This document shows, piece after piece, positions 1 through 5,251 of a stretch of DNA of 10,803 nucleotides (position 1 is its first letter; every line of letters starts with the position of its first letter). The notes under the pieces were generated by a model. That model made no database searches. It was given only the letters and a program-made list of their open reading frames with translations, and was not told the origin of the DNA. This stretch comes from Stenotrophomonas sp. (GTDB lineage: Bacteria; Pseudomonadota; Gammaproteobacteria; Xanthomonadales; Xanthomonadaceae), in the NCBI GenBank assembly GCA_003510825.1, contig DOKO01000055.1:1-10803 (forward strand), in the 5' to 3' direction. The translations under genes were made by a program, and so were the position numbers.

Positions 1-699
1 GCCGTCCTTGCCGACGTAGGCACGCAGCAGGGTGAAATCGCCGGTGTGGCGCGGCCACATGAAGTTGTCGATCTCATCGCCGTAGTTGCCGATCGCGCGC
101 GGCGGCGCGTAGACCAGGCGCACGTCGCTCAGTTCCAGCTGGGCGATGCGGTAAAAATCGGTGCCGTAGTACATGTTGGCCACCGAGCAGCGCACGCTGC
201 CGTCCTTCTCGCACTCGGCCACGATCTGCTTGCTGGCCGCATCGACGGCGTCGAAGTAGGCGCGGCCGGTCTTGCCCTTGGCCTGGGCCAGCACCTGGTC
301 GGTCACCTTGTCGAAGCCGACGGTGACCAACACGCGGAAGTCAGGATTGGCCGGGCGCTCGTCGGCGCGGCCCTGGGCGATGAAGCCGCCGTTGATGAGG
401 TCATGCTCGGGCGAGCTGTTGTACTGGATCACGCCCATCGCCACGTGATGGTTGGTCAGCAGCAGGCCATCGGCGGAAACGAACGAGGCGGTGCCACCGC
501 CGGCACGCACCACGGCGCTCAGCGGCGGCGCGGTGACGTTGGCCAGCTCGGCCGGGTCGCCCTTGAAACCGGCCGCCTTCAGCGGCTTGGCCAGCTCCGG
601 CAGCTGGGTCGGCATCCACATGCCTTCATCGGCGTGGGCGCCTGCGGCGAGGGTCAGGCCCAGGGCCAGGGCGGCAGGAAGGGATTTACGGGCAGACAT
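1..699 (-). CDS. S46-family dipeptidyl-peptidase (DPP7/DPP11/DAP BII type), N-terminal part, cut by the window edge
   Basis: The reading frame starts at the ATG complementary to 697-699 and stays open to base 1, giving the first 233 codons of a protein usually about 700 residues long. Residues 1-23 look like a Sec signal peptide: Ser-Ala-Arg-Lys, a hydrophobic Ala/Leu stretch, then an Ala-His-Ala cleavage site before DEGMW. The S46 hallmarks follow in order: DEGMWMPTQLP (24-34), GGGTASFVS, LLTNHHVA with the probable catalytic His85, the VRLVYAPP block, and DNFMWPRHTGDF (211-222). By alignment from memory with DAP BII, Asp221 is the catalytic aspartate and Asn212 helps bind the substrate amino terminus. 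The nucleophilic serine and the residue that sets specificity lie beyond the edge, so DPP7 and DPP11 types cannot be told apart. These enzymes release dipeptides from peptide N-termini in the periplasm. A weak GGAAA ribosome site (complement of 705-709) lies 5 bases before the start. The gene is divergent from hscC. Confidence 0.93.
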   Translation of the reverse strand, partial: MSARKSLPAALALGLTLAAGAHADEGMWMPTQLPELAKPLKAAGFKGDPAELANVTAPPLSAVVRAGGGTASFVSADGLLLTNHHVAMGVIQYNSSPEHDLINGGFIAQGRADERPANPDFRVLVTVGFDKVTDQVLAQAKGKTGRAYFDAVDAASKQIVAECEKDGSVRCSVANMYYGTDFYRIAQLELSDVRLVYAPPRAIGNYGDEIDNFMWPRHTGDFTLLRAYVGKDG

Positions 700-730
700 C
701 GGCGTTTCCGGCAGTACAGAACAGCCCGGG

Positions 731-759
731 ACCATAGCCGCTGGGGCCCGATGGGGCAA
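731..759 (-). promoter_or_regulatory. candidate sigma70-type promoter for the S46 peptidase gene
   Basis: Read on the minus strand, TTGCCC (complement of 754-759) lies 17 bases before TATGGT (complement of 731-736). This resembles a -35/-10 pair with three and four consensus matches respectively. Transcription would begin near 724, leaving a leader of about 25 bases before the ATG at 699. The assignment rests on pattern and position only. Confidence 0.35.
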
Positions 760-792
760 CGGCCGATGGTTGGGGTGGCGCGTTCATCGGCC
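748..792. repeat. iterated CCGATG words with a 7-bp inverted repeat between the divergent promoters
   Basis: CCGATGG occurs at 748-754 and again at 763-769, 15 bases apart. The inverse CATCGG occurs at 785-790. The second and third copies extend to a perfect inverted repeat, GGCCGAT (761-767) and ATCGGCC (786-792), with an 18-base spacer. The group covers the candidate -35 elements of both divergent genes, as a shared operator might. In GC-rich DNA such short words also arise by chance, so this is only a candidate. Confidence 0.25.
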
Positions 793-810
793 ACGTTGTC
801 GGCCTACAAT
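783..810 (+). promoter_or_regulatory. candidate sigma70-type promoter for the hscC operon
   Basis: TACAAT at 805-810 is a good -10 match (five of six) and is the most AT-rich patch in the 144-bp gap. Sixteen bases upstream, TTCATC (783-788) is a weak -35 element. The start of transcription would fall near 817, about 27 bases before the hscC ATG. No convincing sigma32 heat-shock pattern (CTTGAA plus CCCCAT) was seen, which suggests the operon is not a classical heat-shock unit. Confidence 0.35.
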
Positions 811-832
811 CGCTGCTCCATCACATGCAGTC

Positions 833-837
833 AGGGA
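833..837 (+). promoter_or_regulatory. ribosome binding site that fixes the hscC start
   Basis: AGGGA lies 6 bases before the ATG at 844. It supports this ATG rather than the far-upstream ATG at 46, which is in the same open frame but would lie across the S46 gene on the other strand. The protein also begins at the right place for an Hsp70, two residues before GIDLGTT. Confidence 0.7.
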
Positions 838-843
838 AGCAGC

Positions 844-2532
844 ATGATCGTCGGTATCGACCTGGGCACCACCCATTCGCTGGTGGGTATCTACGAGGCG
901 GGCGGCGGTCGACTGTTCCCCAATGCGCACGGCGAGCTGCTGACGCCCTCGGTGGTCAGCCTGGCCGATGGCGCGGTGCTGGTCGGGCAACCGGCGCGCG
1001 ACCGCCTGGTCAGCCATCCGGCGCACAGCGTGGCGAACTTCAAGCGCTGGATGGGCACCGACCGGCAGACCCGCCTGGGCGACCGCAGCTTCCGCCCCGA
1101 GGAGCTCTCGGCGCTGGTGCTGCGCTCGCTGCTGGCCGACGCCGAGGCCGCCCTGGGGCAGAAGGTGGAAGAGGCGGTGATCAGCGTGCCGGCGTACTTC
1201 TCCGATGCGCAGCGCAAGGCCACGCGCACCGCCGGCGAACTGGCCGGCATCCGCGTGGAGCGCCTGATCAACGAACCCACCGCCGCCGCGCTGGCCTATG
1301 GCCTGCAGCAGCGCGAGGGTGAAGGCCGGGTGCTGGTGCTGGACCTGGGCGGCGGCACCTTCGATGTGTCGATCCTGGAGCTGTTCGACGGCGTGATCGA
1401 AGTGCATGCCAGTGCCGGCGACAACTTCCTGGGCGGCGAGGATTTCTCGAGCGTGCTGCTGGAGGCCCTGCTGGCCGACCAGCGCCTGGACCTGGCTACC
1501 CTGGCCGACAGCGAGAGGGCGCAGCTGCTGCGCCACCTGGAACTCTTCAAGCGCGAGCTGAGCCACAGCGGCAGCAGCACGCTGGAGCTGACGCTGGGCG
1601 AACGCCGGCTGCGCTGGGAACTGGACGAGGCCGGATTTGCCCGGCTGTGCGATCCGCTGCTGCAGCGCATGCGCGGCCCGATCGAGCGGGCGATCCGCGA
1701 TGCACGGCTGCAGCCGGATGCACTGGACGACATCGTGCTGGTGGGCGGGGCGGTGCGCATGCCGATGGTCAGCCGCCTGGTCACCCGCATGTTCGGCCGG
1801 CTGCCGCTGCGCCATGTCCACCCGGACCATGCCATCGCCCTGGGTGCCACCGTCGCCGCCGGCCTGAAGGAACGCAACGAGGCCCTGCGCGAAGTGGTGC
1901 TGACCGACGTCTGCCCCTACACGCTGGGGACCCAGGTGTCGCGCCGTATGCCGGATGGGCAGTCGCGCAGCGGCTATTTCCATCCCATCATCCAGCGCAA
2001 CAGCGTGGTGCCGGTCAGCCGCGAGGATCAGTTCTTCCCGATCCACGAGAGCCAGCGCGAAGTCGTGATCGACATCTACCAGGGCGAAAGTCCGACCGTG
2101 GACCGCAACATCAAGCTGGGCGAGCTGCGCGTACCGCTGACCCATCGTGCGCCAATGGAAGAGCGCGGCATCACCACCCGCTTCACCTACGACATCAACG
2201 GCCTGCTGCAGGTGGAGGTCACCGAAGATGCCACGGGCCTGCGCCACGAGCTGATCCTGGAACAGAACCCGGGCCTGCTGTCGCCCGAGGAGATCCAGCA
2301 GCGCCTGCAGGCCCTGCAGGACCTGAAGATCCATCCGCGCGATGCCCAGCAGAACCTGGCCGTGGTGGCCCGTGCCGAACGCCTGTACGAGGAGTTCATC
2401 GATCAGCGCGACACGCTGCAGGGCTGGCTGCTGCAGTTCCGCCACGCGCTGGACGGCCAGGACCTGCACCATATCGAGCAGCAGCGCCGCGAGCTGTCGC
2501 AGGCGCTGGACATGCTGGAGCGCGATGCATGA
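844..2532 (+). CDS. hscC: Hsp70-family chaperone, HscC subfamily
   Basis: This is a 562-residue ATP-dependent cytosolic chaperone, close in length to E. coli HscC (about 556) and clearly shorter than DnaK (638). All nucleotide-site motifs are present: phosphate-1 GIDLGTTHS (4-12), Lys67, INEPTAAAL (142-150, Glu144), phosphate-2 DLGGGTFDVSI (167-177, Thr172), VLVGGAVRMP (298-307) and ALGATVAAG (332-340). The interdomain linker EVVLTDV (350-356) keeps the Asp matching DnaK Asp393. The substrate-binding beta domain is about 357-477, and only about 85 residues remain for the helical lid. Between LGGEDF and LVGG it is about 9 residues shorter than DnaK and lacks the exposed loop of subdomain IIB, as known for GrpE-independent HscC. 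In E. coli, HscC has been linked to DjlC as a J partner and to sigma70 and cadmium phenotypes; the client here is unknown. The stop overlaps the next start (ATGA), making this the first gene of a three-gene operon with two membrane J-like proteins. Confidence 0.93.
   Translation: MIVGIDLGTTHSLVGIYEAGGGRLFPNAHGELLTPSVVSLADGAVLVGQPARDRLVSHPAHSVANFKRWMGTDRQTRLGDRSFRPEELSALVLRSLLADAEAALGQKVEEAVISVPAYFSDAQRKATRTAGELAGIRVERLINEPTAAALAYGLQQREGEGRVLVLDLGGGTFDVSILELFDGVIEVHASAGDNFLGGEDFSSVLLEALLADQRLDLATLADSERAQLLRHLELFKRELSHSGSSTLELTLGERRLRWELDEAGFARLCDPLLQRMRGPIERAIRDARLQPDALDDIVLVGGAVRMPMVSRLVTRMFGRLPLRHVHPDHAIALGATVAAGLKERNEALREVVLTDVCPYTLGTQVSRRMPDGQSRSGYFHPIIQRNSVVPVSREDQFFPIHESQREVVIDIYQGESPTVDRNIKLGELRVPLTHRAPMEERGITTRFTYDINGLLQVEVTEDATGLRHELILEQNPGLLSPEEIQQRLQALQDLKIHPRDAQQNLAVVARAERLYEEFIDQRDTLQGWLLQFRHALDGQDLHHIEQQRRELSQALDMLERDA
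2517..2520 (+). promoter_or_regulatory. ribosome binding site for the first J-like gene, inside the hscC 3' end
   Basis: GGAG lies 8 bases before the ATG at 2529 and within the last codons of hscC. It supports that start and, with the ATGA overlap, translational coupling to hscC. Confidence 0.5.
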
Positions 2533-3917
2533 GCTGGGGCCTGGACGTGCTGGAGCTGGACGAGGATGCCGACGAACGTGCGATCAAGCGGGCCTACGCG
2601 CAGCGCCTGCGGGTGACCCGCCCGGAGGACGATCCGGTCGCCTTCCAGCAGCTGCATGAGGCCTACCAGGCCGCACTGGCCTGGGCGAAGGATCGCGCCG
2701 CAGGGGAGGCCCCGTGGCCCGGCAACGGACCGGAAGCACCGCTGCAATCGGCAGCGCCGAGCGTTGCGGACGCGGGTCCGCAGGCGGATGAGCACGTGCG
2801 GGCCGACCCGCGCATGGACGTGGAGGCCATCGCCGGCCGCATCCTGGCCGAAGCCGTGCAGCAGGAGCCGGACGCGCTGCAGGAGTGGCTGGCGCAGCAG
2901 CCGGAACTGTGGTCGCTGCAGGGCAAGGCGCGGATCGGTGACGCCCTGCTGGACGCGCTGTTCTCCGCCACCGAGCCCGTGCAGGCCGACAACCTCGATG
3001 TGCTGGCCGAACGGTTCGGCTGGGACGAGATCGGCAGCAGCGTGGATCCCTATGCACTGGATGCACGGCGCATGGAGATGCACCGCCAGTGGGTGGTGCA
3101 GCCGGGCAACCACCATCGCCTGGCCGAACTGCTGCAGCGCTGCGGATTGTCGAACCCGCCCGCCGCGGCCCGCGAGCATATGGCCTGGCTGTCGCGTCCA
3201 TGGAATCACTGGCAGGCGCTGCTCACTTCGTTGTCGCCCCAGCGTGGGCGCGACCTCAACCAGACCCTGGATGCCTTGGGCATCGATGACGACACGGCGG
3301 TGCCGGCACCGCTGCAGGCCCGCCAGATTGCGTTCTGGCGCGACATCGGCGCGATGCACCGCCTGAACCGCGAGCGCTGGCTGCAGGGACTGCTGCGCGG
3401 TGTCGCGTGCGCGGTGATCGCCGCGCTGCTGGTGCTGGCCGTGGGCGTGCTGGGCCAGTTTGCCTCGGGTGACGGCGCTGCCGGCATCCATCCGCTGGCC
3501 ACCTACGCGCGGGTGGCACTGTACGCCGCGCTGGCGCTGGTGCTGCTGGGCGCGGTCGCCCCCGCGGTGCAGACCTTCCTGCACTGGCAGGTGCAGGACG
3601 AGCAGCCACATCGATCCGCGATCGCGGCGCTGTTGCCGATTCCGCTGCTGGCGATCGTGGCCATCGTGCTGATCCACGGGCTGGAGCTGCGCACGGCCGG
3701 CACCCTGCTCGCCTGGCCGGTACTGGGCCTGTCCGTGTGGCGCTGGTGGCGGCGCAGCCACCTGCAGATCCAGTTCAACGGCTGGCTGCTGCTGTCGGTG
3801 GTGCCGTTCCTGAAACTGCTGATCCTGGGCATGAGCTACGCCGAACTGCCGGTCGCCCTCGCAGTGGCGTTGTGGGCGCGCGATGCCTGGACCCAGGTGT
3901 GGCGCCGCCAGCGATGA
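2529..3917 (+). CDS. membrane J-domain-like protein, DjlB/DjlC type, likely HscC partner (paralog 1)
   Basis: A 462-residue protein. Residues 1-52 form a short J-type domain: SWGLDVLELD, then the basic helix IKRAYAQRLR, then the loop and the FQQLHEAYQAAL helix. The loop reads RPE (31-33) where canonical J domains have HPD. A linker rich in Ala, Pro and Gly runs from about 55 to 95. Next comes a soluble alpha-helical region (about 96-280) containing QQPELWSLQGKARIG (123-137) and FGWDE. The C-terminal half has about six predicted membrane helices, near 290-311, 326-347, 364-385, 390-405, 418-434 and 436-450, with Arg/Trp-rich RWWRRS between the fourth and fifth. The start is the ATG in the ATGA overlap with hscC; it gives a J domain of normal register. 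The J domain should face the cytosol, where it could bring HscC to the inner membrane. Pairing with HscC is inferred from the operon and from the E. coli hscC neighbours djlB and djlC (about 475-483 residues). Which of the two this corresponds to cannot be decided. Client and function are unknown. Confidence 0.85.
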   Translation: MSWGLDVLELDEDADERAIKRAYAQRLRVTRPEDDPVAFQQLHEAYQAALAWAKDRAAGEAPWPGNGPEAPLQSAAPSVADAGPQADEHVRADPRMDVEAIAGRILAEAVQQEPDALQEWLAQQPELWSLQGKARIGDALLDALFSATEPVQADNLDVLAERFGWDEIGSSVDPYALDARRMEMHRQWVVQPGNHHRLAELLQRCGLSNPPAAAREHMAWLSRPWNHWQALLTSLSPQRGRDLNQTLDALGIDDDTAVPAPLQARQIAFWRDIGAMHRLNRERWLQGLLRGVACAVIAALLVLAVGVLGQFASGDGAAGIHPLATYARVALYAALALVLLGAVAPAVQTFLHWQVQDEQPHRSAIAALLPIPLLAIVAIVLIHGLELRTAGTLLAWPVLGLSVWRWWRRSHLQIQFNGWLLLSVVPFLKLLILGMSYAELPVALAVALWARDAWTQVWRRQR

Positions 3918-5236
3918 ACGACTGGATGACGCTGCTGGGGCTGGACGCCGAGGCAGACGAGCGCACCATCAAGCGCGCGTATGCGCGGCAGCTGCGGGTC
4001 ACCCGGCCCGAAGATGACCCGGTAGCGTTCCAGCGGCTGCACGAGGCCTACCAGGCCGCGCTGGCGCAACTGCGCGAGGATGCAGCGCCGCCTGCGGAAG
4101 TCCGCCCGGCGCAGGCATCGACGGATACGGTGGACGCCGAGGGCGTTGCCGCGCAGCTGGTCGAGGTGGCCGGACAGGGCGATGACGCGCTCCTGCGGCA
4201 GGCCCTCCAGCAGCAACCGGAGCTGTGGTCGCTGCACGGCAAGCAGCGCATCGGCCACGCCGTGCTGCAGCAGCTGGTGACGGACGAACCGGCGCTGCCG
4301 CGCAGCACCTTCGAGACGCTCAGTGGGTATTTCGGCTGGGATGATCCGGTACGGGGCTGGGACATGCACTGGCTGGACGCCGTGGCGCGCCGCTGCGAAC
4401 AGCGCTGGCTGCTGTCACCGGCCGGTACAGGGGCGCTGGTGATCCGCTACTCGGGCATCAGCGAGACCCTGCTGGTGCCCGGCAGCGATGTGCTTCCCAG
4501 CCTGCGTGAGCCGCGCCCGGCCTGGCGCAACCTGCTGAGCACCCTGCAGCCGTCGCGGGCTCGCCAGGCGATCGACCTGCTGGCAGCGCTGGGCTACTGG
4601 CACGACCTGCGCCTGCCACCGGGCCTGGATGCCGGGCAGGTGGCGTTCTGGTCACGTTTCGGCCGCGAGGGCGATACCATCCATTGGCAGGCCGGCGGCC
4701 TGCGTGCGCTGCTGATCAGCGTGGTCCTCGGTCTGCTCTGCACCTGGGGCGTGGTCGCTAGCTGGCCGCTGCCGGCCTCCGCCGATGGCGCGCTGGATGG
4801 CGCCCAGCGCGCGGTGCTGATCATCGCCACTGCCGTGCTGCTGGCCCCTGGCCTGTGGCTGACGACCCGCGCGATACGTGCGCTCATTCGTTGGCAATCG
4901 CTGCCAGAGCACGCTTCAGCGATCCTGCCGGGGCTGCGTATCCTGACCATTCCACTGGCGGTCGCGGCGGTGATGGCTGCGTTCCACCTGACGCTGCTCA
5001 CTACCACCGACGATCCATTCACCGCGCTGCTCGTGCTGCCCCTGGTCAGCACCGGGGTGCTGAGCATGGCCCGTCAGCGCTTCGTGCAGCGCTGTGCGCC
5101 GGCAGGGGAGAAGGCCTGGGGTACGGGCATGATGATCGCCATCGTGCTGATCGTGCCCGCGCTGGTCATTGCCCTGGTCTACTGGGCAAAAGACCTGCAT
5201 GGCCATCGCGGGCAGTTGCGCTGGTCCAACCGGTAA
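3914..5236 (+). CDS. membrane J-domain-like protein, DjlB/DjlC type, likely HscC partner (paralog 2)
   Basis: A 440-residue paralog of the preceding protein with the same plan. The J-like domain (about 1-52) has IKRAYARQLR, RPE (31-33) in place of HPD, and FQRLHEAYQAAL. A linker rich in Ala and Pro follows, then a soluble helical region with QQPELWSLHGKQRIG (100-114) and FGWDD (140-144). About five membrane helices are predicted, near 263-285, 299-318, 341-362, 368-386 and 403-424, and the tail is basic and short. Residues 11-50 are identical to paralog 1 at 34 of 40 positions, while the membrane halves hardly align. The start is the ATG in an ATGA overlap with the previous stop. No good Shine-Dalgarno sequence precedes it, so translation probably depends on coupling. 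It is the last gene of the hscC operon and converges on tamB with a 15-bp gap. The role inferred is a membrane-bound J-type partner for HscC; a distinct client from paralog 1 is plausible but not shown. Confidence 0.85.
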   Translation: MNDWMTLLGLDAEADERTIKRAYARQLRVTRPEDDPVAFQRLHEAYQAALAQLREDAAPPAEVRPAQASTDTVDAEGVAAQLVEVAGQGDDALLRQALQQQPELWSLHGKQRIGHAVLQQLVTDEPALPRSTFETLSGYFGWDDPVRGWDMHWLDAVARRCEQRWLLSPAGTGALVIRYSGISETLLVPGSDVLPSLREPRPAWRNLLSTLQPSRARQAIDLLAALGYWHDLRLPPGLDAGQVAFWSRFGREGDTIHWQAGGLRALLISVVLGLLCTWGVVASWPLPASADGALDGAQRAVLIIATAVLLAPGLWLTTRAIRALIRWQSLPEHASAILPGLRILTIPLAVAAVMAAFHLTLLTTTDDPFTALLVLPLVSTGVLSMARQRFVQRCAPAGEKAWGTGMMIAIVLIVPALVIALVYWAKDLHGHRGQLRWSNR

Positions 5237-5251
5237 CCGAACCCGACCCGG

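Noticed and set aside
46..843. An in-frame upstream extension of hscC of 266 codons, open from an ATG at 46.
   Set aside because: It lies antisense to the well-conserved S46 peptidase and has no Hsp70 similarity. The ATG at 844 has a ribosome site and begins the protein exactly where Hsp70s begin.
784..2472. A 562-codon open frame on the minus strand opposite hscC.
   Set aside because: It is compositionally biased antisense sequence; its equal length to HscC is coincidence. The plus-strand Hsp70 has every family motif.
2403..3761. A 452-codon minus-strand open frame opposite the first J-like gene.
   Set aside because: Its composition is that of a shadow frame (Gln, His, Arg and Gly repeats), with no domain and no ribosome site noted, while the plus strand carries a coherent J-like membrane protein.
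2559..4063. Recent gene conversion or an assembly duplication producing the two J-like genes.
   Set aside because: Nearly half of the identical residues in the best-matching block use different codons, and the rest of the genes diverges strongly, so the duplication is old.
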